From Gracilaria gracilis (Eukaryota > Rhodophyta > Florideophyceae > Gracilariales > Gracilariaceae), in the NCBI GenBank assembly GCA_030374805.1, contig JARGSG010000211.1, positions 1 through 64,000 on the forward strand: a stretch of DNA of 64,000 nucleotides. Reading direction: 5' to 3'. Position 1 is the first letter of the stretch, and every line of letters begins with the position of its first letter. Below, piece by piece: positions 27,671 to 41,162 of the stretch. A program made the position numbers and the translations under genes. Below the pieces are notes generated by a model that was not told the DNA's origin, did not search any database, and saw only the letters and a list, made by a program, of their open reading frames with translations.

Positions 27671-30428
27671 GTCACAATCTTGCGTTCACGACCCAGCCCA
27701 GTACGTTATATCTGATTTCTGTTGCAAAAATAATTCTGCAGCTTCAAACATTTTGCAACATATTACCTTTGCACCATACCTGTACATATGCGATGCTTTC
27801 TCTGACTCAATTTAATCGTTTATCACACCACTTGCGTTCATGAGATCCTCCTGCGGACGGGTTGGCAAATATCGTCGGGGGAACGCCCATCGCAGTGAGT
27901 GGGCAAACCCTTGCCCAAAACGAAACTAAAATGCAAATGCTTGTGGAAACCTCAAACCCGTCTTCAGTCCCCATGTCGTCTCTGTGAGCGGAACGCACTA
28001 TAAAGCATGACACGTTCACGTTCTCCTGGCGTCTTCCGAGTGCCAGTGGCAGCCTCTCGCATCAATTCCGCATGCCCAACTGTTCTCACCGCTCCACACC
28101 TTCCAAAGCGCTCTAGATCCCTACGGCCGCCGTCCTCCCCCTCTAGATGGTATGATCTTCAAACGTACTCCCTCAACTGTGCACTCTCTATGTCGCATCG
28201 GCAGACATCACACAAACCACAAAGACTGCTTTCTACTACTCCGAGGTACCTATGAAAATCCGATTTCGTGCCGCCGCTCTCCGTGACCCAGTTCAAAACC
28301 GCATCTGCACTCAAAAGCATCCTCGCCCACCTGCACTGCGCTCAACAACAGTCCGCCCGCAGTCCAATAGCCCTCCACTGTCAATGCTCAAACTCCCATA
28401 TCTCCAAACGTACCAGTTTACAGGCTAAAATATTTAAAATCTGCCGGTTCTGCTAATAAACATATATTATGTTTCAACGTCCCAGCTCATACCGTCACAA
28501 TCTTGCGTTCACAACCCAGCCCAGTACGTTATATCTGATTTCTGCTGCAAAAATAATTCTGCAGCTTCAAACATTTTGCAACATATTACTTTTGCACCAT
28601 ACCTGTACATATGCGATGCTCTCTCTGACTCAATTTAATCGTTTATCACACCACTTGCGTTCATGAGATCCTCCTGCGGACGGGTTGGCAAATATCGTCG
28701 GGAACGCCCATCGCAGTGAGTGGGCAAACCCTGCCCAAAACGAAACCAAAATGCAAATGCTTGTGGAAACCTCAAACCCGTCTTCAGTCCCCATGTCGTC
28801 TCTGTGAGCGGAACGCACTATAAAGCATGACACGTTCACGTTCTCCTGGCGTCTTCCGAGTGCCAGTGGCAGCCTCTCGCATCAATTCCGCATGCCCAAC
28901 TGTTCTCACCGCTCCACACCTTCCAAAGCGCTCTAGATCCCTACGGTTGCCGTCCTCCCCCGCTAGATGGTATGATCTTCAAACGTACTCCCTCAACTGT
29001 GCACTCTCTATGTCGCATCGGCAGACATCACACACACCACAAAGACTGCTTTCTACTACTCCGAGGTACCTATGAAAATCCGATTTCGTGCCGCCGCTCT
29101 CCGTGACCCAGTTCAAAACCGCATCTGCACTCAAAAGCATCCTCGCCCACCTGCACTGCGCTCAACAACAGTCCGCCTGCATTCCAATAGCCCTCCACTG
29201 TCAATGCTCACACTCCCATATCTCAAAACGTACCAGTTTACAGGCTAAAATATTTAAAATCTGCCGGTTCTGCTAATAAACATATATTATGTTTCAACGT
29301 CCCAGCTCATACCGTCACAATTTTGCGTTCACAACCCAGCCCAGTACGTTATATCTGATTTCTGTTGCAAAAATAATTCTGCAGCTTCAAACATTTTGCA
29401 ACATATTACTTTTGCACCATACCTGTACATATGCGATGCTCTCTCTGACTCAATTTAATCGTTTATCACACCACTTGCGTTCATGAGATCCTCCTGCGGA
29501 CGGGTTGGCGAGTATCGTCTGGAACGCCCATCGCAGTGAGTGGGCAAACCCTTGCCCAAAACGAAACCAAAATGCAAATGCTTGTGGAAACCTCAAACCC
29601 GTCTTCAGTCTCCATGTCGTCTCTGTGAGCGGAACGCACTATAAAGCATGCCACGTTCACGTTCTCCTGGCGTCTTCCGAGTGCCAGTGGCAGCCTCTGA
29701 TCTTCAAACGTACTCCCTCAACCGTGCACTCTCTCCGTCGCATCGGCAGACATCACACACACCACAAAGCCTGCTTGCATCTACCCCAAGGTACCTATGA
29801 AAATCCGATTTCGTGCCTCCGCTGTCAAAGCTCTAGTTCCAAATAAGCTCTCCACTCTAAATGCAACTCTTCGGCCTGCAATTTGCAAAATAAATCCATC
29901 AATTGCACTCCATTCGCCCTCCAATGTTAACCACCATACGCCTATGACTCAAAACCTACCACTCTACACGCTACAAGACTTAAAATCTCCCGCTAATCTT
30001 AATAAAACTGTATTTAGTTTGAACGTTGCGTCTCATGCCTTCACGCTCAAGCCCTGCGAGTAAGGTTCCATTTTATGGTCTAGACGTAATTATGAAACGT
30101 CACGCATTTGGAAAACATTTCTTTTCTACAATACCTATACAACTCCAATGTTCTATGTAACTCAAAGTAGTAGTTTACTACACCATCCGCACTGACAACG
30201 TCCTCATGCGATGGAGTTGGAGAAGACCGTCTGCAACACCAATCGCAATGTCAGGCCAAACCCGTGCTGAAACTCAAACCAAAACACGAATGCTTCCCGA
30301 AACCAAAAAGCCGCCTTCAGTCCCACAAGGACGCCTTCAGTCCCACAAAGCCGCCGTCAACCCAACAAAGACGCCCTCCGTCCCATTCTTGTCTCTGTGA
30401 GCGCAATGCACTTTACCGCGTGCCTCGG
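27671..30428. repeat. Tandem repeat, 820-bp period (subtelomeric-type)
   Basis: Units start at about 27671, 28495 and 29315 (GTCACAATCTTGCGTTCACA). The spacing between the first two full copies is 820 bp (for example 28007 to 28827). The third copy is nearly the same to about 29690, then loses a segment and drifts until about 30.4 kb. Frames of 62-82 codons inside the units are not supported as genes. Direct contact with the telomere-type tract suggests a subtelomeric satellite. Confidence 0.85.
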
Positions 30429-33400
30429 CATTGATTAGAAGAGGTTTGGGAAGGAAATAGCTCATTACGTCTTTAGTAGTATACCTCCAGATGAGTCAAA
30501 ATTGAAAATTTTGCAATCTATAGCGCATAGCCGCCATTCCAAGCAAATGGTAGGATATATAGTATTTCGGGTCGTCTCGCCATTCAATAACTAAGGAAAA
30601 CAAGATTGGGTTTAGACCGGTGTTTACATGTTGTTTGGCCTTAGGGGTGGGAGGGAGAGAGCTTGAAACGGAGAAGTGGCTTAATGGAGCGATAGCTCAG
30701 TGTCCGCAAGGTGGTATAGACCAACTAGGCTACACAAGTTTGTATCTGGGACGCCTAGATATCTATACTGTTCTTTACGGTACCGCATACGGCACACTGT
30801 TGTGCGGTGCGTAATCATGGCCGTACTCAAATCTTACGAACACAGAGGTCCCCCTGGAAAGGTTGCGTAGGTCTCCTCGTGCGAACGGCATTGATTGAAA
30901 GAGGTTTGGGCAAGAAAAAGCTCCATACGTCTCGAGTAGTATACCTTGAGAAGATTAAGTCCAAGAAAGTCAAAATCGAAAATTTTGCAATCTATATCAC
31001 CCGATAGCTAAAAGCCGCGATTCGAAGCAAATGGTGCGATAAATAGTACTTCGGGTCGTTTCGCCAGTCTATAAAAAAGAAAAACAAGATCGGGTTTAGA
31101 CCGGTGTTTACATGTTGGTTTGCATTAGGGGAGGGAGACAGAGAGCTTGAAACGGAAAAGTGGCTTAATAGGGTGATAGCTCAGTGTCCGCAAGGTAGTA
31201 TAGACCTACTAGGTTACACAAGTTTGTATCTGGGACGCCTAGATATCTATACTGTTCTTTACGGTACCGCATACGGCACACTGTTCTGCGGTGCGTAATC
31301 ATGGCCGTACTCAAATCTTTCGAACACAGAGGTCACCCTGGAAAGGTGGTGTATATCTCCAATTACAAACGGCATTGATTGAAAGAGGTTTGGGCAAGAA
31401 AAAGCTTCATACGTCTCGAGTAGTATACCTCCAGATTATTAAGTCCAAGAAAGTCAAAATCGCAAATTTTGCAATCTGTATCACCGTATAGCTCACAGCC
31501 GCCATTCCAATCAAATGGTGCGATAAATAGTACTTCGGGTCGTTTCGCCAGTCTATAAAAAAGAAAACAAGATCGGGTTTAGACCGGTGTGTACATGTTG
31601 GTTTGCATTAGGGGAGGGAGGATAGAGCTCGAAACGGAGGAGTGGCTTAATAGGGTGATAGCTCAGTGTCCGCAAGGTAGTATAGACCTACTAGGTTACA
31701 CAAGTTTGTATCTGGGACGCCTAGATATCTATACTGTTCTTTACGGTACCGCATACGGCACACTGTTGTGCGGTGCGTAATCATGGCCGTACTCAAATCT
31801 TACGAACACAGAGGTCCCCCTGGAAAGGTTGCGTAGGTCTCCTCGTGCGAACGGCATTGATTGAAAGAGGTTTGGGCAAGAAAAAGCTCCATACGTCTCG
31901 AGTAGTATACCTTGAGAAGATAAAGTCCAAGAAAGTCAAAATCGAAAATTTTGCAATCTATATCACCCGATAGCTAAAAGCCGCGATTCGAAGCAAATGG
32001 TGCGATAAATAGTACTTCGGGTCGTTTCGCCAGTCTATAAAAAAGAAAAACAAGATCGGGTTTAGACCGGTGTTTACATGTTGGTTTGCATTAGGGGAGG
32101 GAGACAGAGAGCTTGAAACGGAAAAGTGGCTTAATAGGGTGATAGCTCAGTGTCCGCAAGGTAGTATAGACCTACTAGGTTACACAAGTTTGTATCTGGG
32201 ACGCCTAGATATCTATACTGTTCTTTACGGTACCGCATACGGCACACTGTTCTGCGGTGCGTAATCATGGCCGTACTCAAATCTTTCGAACACAGAGGTC
32301 ACCCTGGAAAGGTGGTGTATATCTCCAATTACAAACGGCATTGATTGAAAGAGGTTTGGGCAAGAAAAAGCTTCATACGTCTCGAGTAGTATACCTCCAG
32401 ATTATTAAGTCCAAGAAAGTCAAAATCGCAAATTTTGCAATCTGTATCACCGTATAGCTCACAGCCGCCATTCCGAGCAAATGGTGCGATAAATAGTACT
32501 TCGGGTCGTTTCGCCAGTCTATAAAAAAGAAAACAAGATCGGGTTTAGACCGGTGTGTACATGTTGGTTTGCATTAGGGGAGGGAGGATAGAGCTCGAAA
32601 CGGAGGAGTGGCTTAATAGGGTGATAGCTCAGTGTCCGCAAGGTAGTATAGACCTACTAGGTTACACAAGTTTGTATCTGGGACGCCTAGATATCTATAC
32701 TGTTCTTTACGGTACAGCATACGGCACACTGTTGTGCGGTGCGTAATCATGGCCGTACTCAAATCTTACGAACACAGAGGTCCCCCTGGAAAGGTTGCGT
32801 AGGTCTCCTCGTGCGAACGGCATTGATTGAAAGAGGTTTGGGCAAGAAAAAGCTCCATACGTCTCGAGTAGTATACCTTGAGAAGATAAAGTCCAAGAAA
32901 GTCAAAATCGAAAATTTTGCAATCTATATCACCCGATAGCTAAAAGCCGCGATTCGAAGCAAATGGTGCGATAAATAGTACTTCGGGTCGTTTCGCCAGT
33001 CTATAAAAAAGAAAAACAAGATCGGGTTTAGACCGGTGTTTACATGTTGGTTTGCATTAGGGGAGGGAGACAGAGAGCTTGAAACGGAAAAGTGGCTTAA
33101 TAGGGTGATAGCTCAGTGTCCGCAAGGTAGTATAGACCTACTAGGTTACACAAGTTTGTATCTGGGACGCCTAGATATCTATACTGTTCTTTACGGTACC
33201 GCATACGGCACACTGTTCTGCGGTGCGTAATCATGGCCGTACTCAAATCTTTCGAACACAGATGTCACCCTGGAAAGGTGGTGTATATCTCCAATTACAA
33301 ACGGCATTGATTGAAAGAGGTTTGGGCAAGAAAAAGCTTCATACGTCTCGAGTAGTATACCTCCAGATTATTAAGTCCAAGAAAGTCAAAATCGCAAATT

Positions 33401-34217
33401 TTGCAATCTGTATCACCGTATAGCTCACAGCCGCCATTCCAATCAAATGGTGCGATAAATAGTACTTCGGGTCGTTTCGCCAGTCTATAAAAAAGAAAAC
33501 AAGATCGGGTTTAGACCGGTGTGTACATGTTGGTTTGCATTAGGGGAGGGAGGATAGAGCTCGAAACGGAGGAGTGGCTTAATAGGGTGATAGCTCAGTG
33601 TCCGCAAGGTAGTATAGACCTACTAGGTTACACAAGTTTGTATCTGGGACGCCTAGATATCTATACTGTTCTTTACGGTACCGCATACGGCACACTGTTC
33701 TGCGGTGCGTAATCATGGCCGTACTCAAATCTTTCGAACACAGAGGTCACCCTGGAAAGGTGGTGTATATCTCCAATTACAAACGGCATTGATTGAAAGA
33801 GGTTTGGGCAAGAAAAAGCTCCATACGTCTCAAGTAGTATACCTCCAGATTATTAAGTCCAAGAAAGTCAAAATCGCAAATTTTGCAATCTGTATCACCG
33901 TATAGCTCACAGCCGCCATCCCAAGCAAATGGTGCGATAAATAGTACTTCGGGTCGTTTCGCCAGTCTATAAAAAAGAAAAAAAAGATCGGGTTTAGACC
34001 GGGATTTACATGTTGGTTTGCATTAGGGGAGGGAGGATAGAGCTCGAAACCGGGGAGTGGCTTAATAAGGCGATAGATCAGTGTCCGCAAGGTGATAGAG
34101 ACCAACTAGGTAACACAAGTTTGTATCTGGGACGCCTACACTACTCTTAAAGTTTTTTTTGCTATCGCATACAGCACACCGGTGTGCAGTGTGTAATCAT
34201 GGCCGTACTCAAATTGT
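30429..34217. repeat. ~484-bp satellite in a 966-bp dimeric higher-order array
   Basis: Unit starts at about 30429, 30887, 31369, 31854, 32335, 32820, 33301 and 33787. Spacings alternate near 481 and 485 bp, and alternate units share variants (GTTGCGTAGGTCTCCTCGTG versus GTGGTGTATATCTCCAATTA), giving a 966-bp dimer repeated with only a few differences. Each unit carries GGGTTTAGACCGGTG and a palindrome-prone segment near GGCACACTG. The short ~64-codon frames repeated in each unit are not credible genes. The same satellite reappears at 45067-47343 and 58918-59957, on both sides of the retrotransposons. Confidence 0.9.
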
Positions 34218-34226
34218 AGTGCAAAC

Positions 34227-37016
34227 TCAGAACTGGGAAAGACACTCAAGGGTGTCTGAGTCCTTGCTCCTTGTGAAGGGTGACTCAGCTGGTTGAGCCC
34301 TCCGTACACGGATGACGCGGGTGTAAAGCCGCCCGTGCTTCGGAAATATCACGGAGGTAGATGCCGGAACAAAAGCGAAGGGAATGTCCTGAAAAGGGGG
34401 TGATCCAGAAATGGAGCGGTGAAAGAGACCGGATCCACGGTTTGCCTCGGGGAAACAGGGGAAAAGAGGAGGAAGAAGGGAAAATAAAAAGGGAAAAAAC
34501 AACGAAAGGATGGAGAGCGCATCAGCCTGGGTATTCAGGGAACCCTTCTTGTAGCGCACATCGGAATCAAATTCCGAGAGCCGGAGACGCCAGCGCATGA
34601 GGCGACCCGAGGGTTCGGAGATTTCCATTAGCCATCGGAGTGACGAATGATCCGTGTGTACCACGAAACTGGTCCCCATGAGATAGGGTCTCAACGTTGA
34701 TAATGCCCAAACAACGGCAAGACACTCGTTCTTGGGGACTGAGTAGTTACGCTCGAGCACGTTCAGAGAGCGGGACCAATATCCAATCGGATGTCGCTCG
34801 CCATCTTCCGAGTTCTGGAACAGTGCACAACAAACCTGGTTATAACTGGCATCAGTGTCCACTTCGAACGGAAACCCAGGTTTGGGTAAAGCCAAGACTG
34901 GCGGGGATGTAACAGCGTCTACAAGAAACGAGAAAACGGACGCTTCCGCGTCGCAAAATGGTTCCAGTTTATCTGGTTGTTTTTTCTTCAGGAGTACATT
35001 GAGAGGAGCCGCAACTTCTGCGAAATTCGGAACGAAGCGACGGTAAACGTTACATAACCCGAGAAATGATCGGAGTCCCGTTTGAGTTACCGGATGCTTC
35101 GCTTCCTTCAGCGATTTCACCCTTACCTCATTGACTGAGAGCTCTCCTGGACGGATGATATGCCCTAGGTATTTCACCAAATCGGTAAAGAACTCGCATT
35201 TCTTGAGTTTCAGCGTTATACCCGCTTCGCGTAGAACTCGCAGTATCTCCCGCACGGGGGTCAAATGTTCATCCGGATTATCGGAGAAGACAATTATGTC
35301 GTCCAAATACACCAGGCAAGTGCGCCACTTGAATCTCGCTAAGAGAATATCAATGGCACGCTGAAATGTAGCCGGCGCATTCGTTAATCCGAAAGGCATC
35401 CGATTAAACCGAAAGAGTCCCTGATGACAGACGAAAGCCGTTTTATCCCGGTCTTCTTTCCGTACAGGAATCTGCCAGTAGCCCCAATTGGCGTCTAGAG
35501 CGGTGAACACCGAGGCACTCCCGAGCGAGTCAATGTATTCATCCATCCGGGGGATCGGATATACGTCTTTGACGGTTACTGAATTCAGACGTCGGTAGTC
35601 GATACAGAATCGCCACGAGCCATCCGGTTTCGGAACTAACCCGACTGGTGAGGCCCAAGCTGACTGAACGGGCTCGATTACACCAGCGTTTAACATTTTC
35701 TCGACCTGAGATTTTTCCTCTTCCAGTGCTTTCGAGCCTGCCCGATATGGGTGTTGTGCAATAGACCGAGTACCCGGTAGAAGGTCAATACGGTGCTCCG
35801 TGACTCCAATCTTCCCAAAGGAACCATCCCACATGGGAGTGAACTCTTTGAGCATATCGTTCAGCTTCTCCCGATGAGTGCCGGGCACATGGCTCAAGTC
35901 CAGCTTCTCTAACTCCTGGAAAGGATCCGTCTGCTCGTGTCCCGGCGGTGGCGCCTTCGTATCCGAATTTACCGGACGTTCGGGACCCGAATTATCGTCG
36001 CTTATCGCTGCGGTGTCTTCCGAATTTCCGGACTGTTCCTCCCCCTTCTTAGGGTCTTGAACGCCCAGAACATCCGATATCGGAATTCGTGTGGGCACGA
36101 GAGCCGTGAGATGCGGGAGAACTGAACCCAGTACCTGGTGTTTCACTAACCACTGAGTGGTTTTGCCAAAATTGGCGACCAGTACCCTAAAGGGAATATC
36201 GGGTTCGATAGAAACGACACCGTTAGCAACGGCAAGCTGACATTGGTTGTACAACGACTCAGACGGCTGAAACACGTGAACTCCGTGTTGTTTGGATATA
36301 CACGATACCCAGACTTGGGATTCCGGTGGAACCAACACCGATTTCGCCGCGCGAAGCTTCGTTGAGACGGGTGACACGTCGGGAACTTCCTGAGCGGCAG
36401 GCAGCGGTACACGCTTCTTCGTAGCCGGCTTCAGCGGTTTCCGTACAATCGGGACAGTACATCCATTCACCATTTCAACGGTTCTCGCCCTAGGGCATAT
36501 CGCTTCGACAAAGCGGTCGCAAAAGTCGCAACCGAGGATAACCGGTGCTGCGAGTGAGTCGCTGACGACGAAGTAGAGTTGAACGACGTAGTTTCCTAAT
36601 CTTACGACGAGAGGAAGGTACCCCACCGTGCGTAGCGGGTTGTTATTTGCGTCCGAAATATCCATAGATGGACCGTAACGAACATGATCCCGTAGAGCCG
36701 AGGGCACCAACGTCGAGTTGATTAGATTCGGAGCGGAACCTGTGTCCAGGACCGACAGTTGTCGAACCATAAACTGGTTGGAAAGGCCGAGGTCGGCGTA
36801 CACCTTATAGTTCCTCTTAGCCATAACCAAGGCTTGATCCGGGATACGGAGATTACGGGAACGTATCCATGGACGACGCAACACAGCGAGCTGTTTCGAG
36901 TCTGCGTCTGCAGCCTTCTTCCTTGTCAAGATTCGGACTGGGGAACGAAGCTGCGGCGCCTCGGGCGTCTTCAACTTCGGCTTAGAAGACGCCCCTCCCG
37001 TCGGGGAGACTCCCAA
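34227..37016 (-). pseudogene. pol: Ty3/gypsy chromovirus pol 5' part: protease, reverse transcriptase, RNase H (element A2)
   Basis: One long frame of 929 codons. Protease active site LDTGSAPN near residue 110; reverse transcriptase with KPDGSWRFCIDYR, FTALDAN, MPFGLTNAP and YLDDIIVFS; RNase H with DTDA, HTDHSSLRW and TQADALS. After ALS the frame runs into unrelated sequence, so the polyprotein is cut before the integrase. It lies in the -1 phase relative to gag, behind a GAAAAAC slippery site at 37022-37028. Closely related to element B (47-59 kb) but clearly diverged. Its 3' end abuts the 484-bp satellite at about 34.22 kb. Confidence 0.9.
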
Positions 37017-37018
37017 AT

Positions 37019-38272
37019 TTAGTTTTTCTGAACAGAAGCTGCCGGATTCGGGGGAGCGCTTCCGTCCTGGGATCCATGTTGACCCCTTCGTGCGGGTACT
37101 GTAACTTCAGCCTGTTGACCAGGGTCCCGAGCTTCTTCGGCCTTACCATTCGAACCTGTAGCAGGGATGCCTAGATAGGCCTTCATAGCTTCGTATGATG
37201 CACTTGGTACACGAGATTTCTCAGCTGTTGTCAGCGACTCGTACTGCACGATAATGGTTGACATCTCCCGAGCGGGCAACATACACGCAGGTGATATGTG
37301 CCCGTGTCGGTAACAAAGAGGACAAATGGGCGATGTCGACTTCTCGGGATACCGATTACCACTGTCACGGCGCTGTGATCCGCCTCCTGTCCATCCAGGG
37401 CGCGAAAAACGAGAACCGTTGGATGCATATGCAAGCGGCGCGGCGGGCACGCGAGCTCCTCCTGCATATAAAGCGGGTTCAACTTCACAGGTATTCACCG
37501 ATGTCGACGGTTACTCCGACGTTCCGTACGATTCTGGATTACTTCCCACGAAATGAACGTTGTCCGCTCCCGGTTCCACGTGGTTCCTGTGCAACAGGGA
37601 GGAAGAAGATGAGGACCCTTCGGCAAGCAATGCCTTAGACCGGTGCTTCGTTGCAGTTCGCGCGCGATGCGTTTCTCCCTCAGCCTGGGCGTACTGGACA
37701 AGTTCCAGATAAGTGATTCGCCGTTTTTCTTCGCGGTGACGCGCAACCAACGCCCGTATGGTGGGGTCCAATCCATCCACGAACATCGTGCACCTCTCTT
37801 GAGCAGAGTACATGTTACCACAGCGGTGAAACGCTTTATTCAACCGGGTTGAATAGACCGTTACGGTTTCTCCAGGCTTCTGCTCTGTATCTCGGAGAGC
37901 GAGGATTGCGTTTTGGATCGCATTGCCGGTTGCGTACGACCTGAGAGGGTACTGTACCGCTTCCGGCCAACAAGTAACTCCGCCTTCCGAGGCTCTCGAG
38001 GAACCTCGAACAGAATTAAACTGATCCTCCCCCAAACCGGATAGGAAATACGGCAAAGCGAGATACGCTTGAGCTTCGCTCATCCCAAGGATATCGGATT
38101 CCCGAACGAACTGGGCTAGAAAGTTTAACACCAGAATTGGGTCTTCGCCATCGAATTTCTTCGTCATAACGATATTCAGTCTTCTGATAAAATCCTTCAC
38201 CTTCCCGGTAGTTCGCGAAGTGCGATCCCACGAGGAATCTGTGGTGCAACCCAAAACCAGGGGATGACGCAC
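37019..38272 (-). pseudogene. gag: Chromovirus gag, element A2, 5' truncated and with a premature stop
   Basis: Two frames in the same phase, separated by a TAA at 37511-37513. The first holds the capsid-like part (NFLAQFVRESDILGM, LPYFLSGLGEDQFNSVRGSS, QERCTMFVDGLDP). The second holds a CCHC zinc knuckle, CPLCYRHGHISPAC, and ends with the gag stop. Compared with gag of element B, about 300 N-terminal residues are missing, so the leader and LTR region lie almost directly upstream. Not functional as it stands. Confidence 0.85.
37022..37028 (-). promoter_or_regulatory. Putative -1 ribosomal frameshift site at the gag-pol junction (element A2)
   Basis: G AAA AAC immediately before the gag TAA on the minus strand. 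Slipping back one base reads into the open pol frame without a stop. The same heptamer stands at the same place in element B. Confidence 0.6.
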
Positions 38273-38429
38273 TCAGGCTGTTCGAAGTCCTGCTCCCGAG
38301 AGGAAGGCAGTCCTGCTAACAGAGCCCTCTGTACCACCGTAGCTCGGCTGTAAGACCGAGATGGGTTCTGGATATACCTACAGAGGTTAAGAACCTGAAG
38401 GAACACAGGAGGATCTGGTGGAGATCCAG

Positions 38430-39219
38430 ATAATGGTGCCAGGCGATAGAAAGGGTAAGCCGTGTGGCGCGGTGACGCAGCACAGTCCCAAAGGGGAAAA
38501 GATCTACCAAACAACCCACAATCACACGACGGGTGGAGCCAACACTGGCCGGGACCCGGAGTGGGGCAGATCTCCAACGAGAGAGCAAAGACCAAAATAG
38601 AACAACAAAAGGAAGCCGTATCCGACGGCGGAACTCAATACTGAGTCGGTAACCTGGCCCGTATTGGGAAACACAAAGATACACACACGGTAACGACACA
38701 CTGTCAGTGTAATAACGCAGATTGACCTGAAGCGTACCGAGAGGTTAAAACTACCGTATCCAGTCGGAGGTACACTCGTGAGAGTATAGCGCTCACTTAG
38801 GCGGTCCGAACTAGAGCCTGACTCAAGATGAGTACACCCGGGTTAACTTTACAAAGGTGCTCGCGACCGCGAGGTCGAGCGCACCTAAATAGGTTTCACT
38901 ATAATAAACTAAAGTAATAACATAATATAGTGCACACCTCCTAAGGTCCATACACGTGGACGACCCAGTGTCAGGCACCTCAGATGTACATTTTTCCAAG
39001 TGGGGTTGTACACACACAAGTGTTGTACACGCGTCCAATGTGTGCCACCGTACCAACTGCACCGAGGTTGCCAACCGTTCTGTGGTGAATTACGTCAAAA
39101 CATTCACAAAACAATCCACCCAATGTGGTCAGTTCATAATCCATCGGATAACCACGTCACCGCGTCGATACACTATGAATCGCATCAAGTCGATAGTTAC
39201 GCCATCGCGTTGCTCCACA
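38430..39219 (-). repeat. LTR region shared by the two half-elements A1 and A2 (one end approximate)
   Basis: On the minus strand the LTR begins TGTGGAGCAACGCG at 39219, directly after a purine tract (39220-39234). The other end, before A2 gag, cannot be placed exactly; no clear CA plus primer-binding site was found. The LTR is not similar by eye to that of element B, so A and B are different families. Confidence 0.55.
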
Positions 39220-39234
39220 TCTCCCCCTCCTTAG
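39220..39234 (-). other. Polypurine tract of element A1
   Basis: On the minus strand, CTAAGGAGGGGGAGA sits directly before the LTR start TGTGG. Element B has a matching AAGGAGGGGAATA before its 3' LTR. It primes plus-strand DNA synthesis in LTR retrotransposons. Confidence 0.6.
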
Positions 39235-39299
39235 CGTCGAGGCCATCGCCGAGCGCGAACTTCAGTCGGGCACCGAAGTGCATAAATACTCGTCTCATC

Positions 39300-41162
39300 A
39301 TGTGTAGTTCCGAGTCATCGGTTTCCATCCCACGCCATATTGCGGACAGTAACAACGGCCTCTCGTCTTCTCCTGTCGCTCAGCCTTCGCCAAGTCAAAC
39401 GTCTCCGAACGTAATGGACAACCACCCGAACTACCCAGGTCAGGGTTCCGCGAGTTCCTCGCAGCATCCTCACCCGATTCACGCCACGGCGCCGTTACCG
39501 ACTGTCGAAGCGGTCCCTTCAGACAACGTGGACGTCTGGAACTCCGCTCAGGCGGTTCCTTTATACGCCAACTCAGCGGGGTGGGTGTCCAAGGGGTCTC
39601 TCGCCGTACGCGATCCACTCCGAGATGGAGACGCCTTTTGCCGGGCTCCCTGGTTTCACCCGCAGGCGGTTAACGACACAGCGCTGTTGGAATCCTATGT
39701 GGAGAATGGGGTCTTACCGGGAGGTCTTCCACTGGCGGTAGTGACCTCCAACGATTGGAAAGTGCTCGTAGCGATCGCCCCGATGCTTCTCCGGTACGAC
39801 CCTCGTAAGGGTGAGAACCTCAACTCCGCACGCGCGGAACACGCGATAAGAGCGTACAAACGGCTTCGACGTGGACGCTGGGAACTTCCCACTCCTCCGG
39901 AGTACGGGTTTGATCGGCCCTTCTACCGAACATTCGGTGAAGTGTCCTAGGGAGAGAACCTTAGTTGGTTTAACGTTGACCGTTTCGCCGGCTTGGGCTT
40001 CAACAATTCGCCACAGATGCTGTGCTGGTCGCGACCGATTCTCCGGGCTGAATTCCGGTATGTCCGTTAGAAAGAAGTCCAGTATGGATTCGCCGATTAT
40101 ATTCGGTTCGAACGTAAGGCGCGAAGCCGTCACGGTTACTTCGTTCCGTATACTCATATCGAGACTGAGGGTTACCGACCACAGGCATTCATCAACAGGT
40201 TCGTGCCGTTACCAGAATTCTGGAGCCAGCTGGAGGTACCTAAAGGGTGTTTTCCGAAGCTCCCTCCGTGCCTCAACTTTATCGGCTCGAAGCTGATGCA
40301 TGACCCACAGTCGGGGTACTGGGGGCTGCTAGGCGGTGAATGGGCTGCCCGCATCGCGGCTTTCCTGCTCTGGGATGCTTTTGACAAGTACCGTATATGG
40401 TACATGCCACCGCTCATGCGGACGCTCATCAAGACGTTGAACTTGCGCACCGCCTTGGGGTCAGGGAAAAACGTCGAAGACGTCCGTCACATCATCGATG
40501 TTATGGACCTGGTCAACTGGGATCTCGTTCCTTGGGCCAACCGTAACAAGGGTTCTCGTAATCGTTGGGATCGATCTCCGGGGCGCCGGCATAACACTGC
40601 GGGCGACTTCGTGTGCTATGACCCGTGGGAGGGTACTCTGACAACGCCAGTATACGCCCAGTGGGCCCAGCGCCAGCCGACCGTTCTGCTGGCGGGTCAC
40701 CCTACCGGGTTCGTCTTCAGCGACAACTGGGTTCCTCCAGTGGACCTGGATGATCCGACCGTGGATGTTGAAGTGATGGAAGACGAGGCTAACGCCGTTG
40801 GCGGAGTTAACCGGGAGACGGTTCTACTTCCTGAGGGTAACCAGGTAACCCACACTGTTGGTGGTGTATCCCAGGCTCCTACGGGGTGGAATGTCCCAAC
40901 TCCTTCGAGTGCTCCGGTGACTGCGCCGCTTCCGGTGTCCGCTACCATGCCCGCGGCGTTCCCGACCTCAACTCCGGTGGTTGCAACCCAACCGGTTGAT
41001 TCCCCTGCAAGCGTCGCCGCTTTGCGCGAAAGCCTTCGTGGAGTGGGTATCATCGTTCCCGATCATTTGCAGTCGACTGCAGCCATTTTGGCTTATGCGC
41101 CGCAGCCTCCTGGGCAGGGCCAGAGTAACCAGAGTGTTACGGGTCCCTCTTCGGGCGTGTAG
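39300..41162 (+). pseudogene. Antisense accessory ORF of element A1, broken by two stops
   Basis: Runs opposite to the element's own gag-pol, between pol and the 3' LTR. From ATG 39300 it reads a Ser/Pro-rich N-terminus, then APWFHP, LPGGLP and FYRTFGE. It meets TAG at 39948-39950 and TAG at 40068-40070, then continues in the same frame through LPEFWSQLEVPKGCF, IWYMPPLMR and DRSPGRR to a Pro/Ala/Val-rich tail. The same order of motifs is found in the intact antisense ORF of element B (55913-57871), so these are homologous genes of two diverged families. Function unknown. Confidence 0.8.

Noticed and set aside
30690-30760. tRNA-like A box (GATAGCTCAGTG) in each satellite unit
   Set aside because: No B box, no cloverleaf and no acceptor stem can be formed around it.
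30620-33905. Repeated 63-66-codon ORFs in each 484-bp unit as a tandem gene family
   Set aside because: They change phase between units, their N-termini differ by frameshift, and they match no protein; they are by-products of the satellite.
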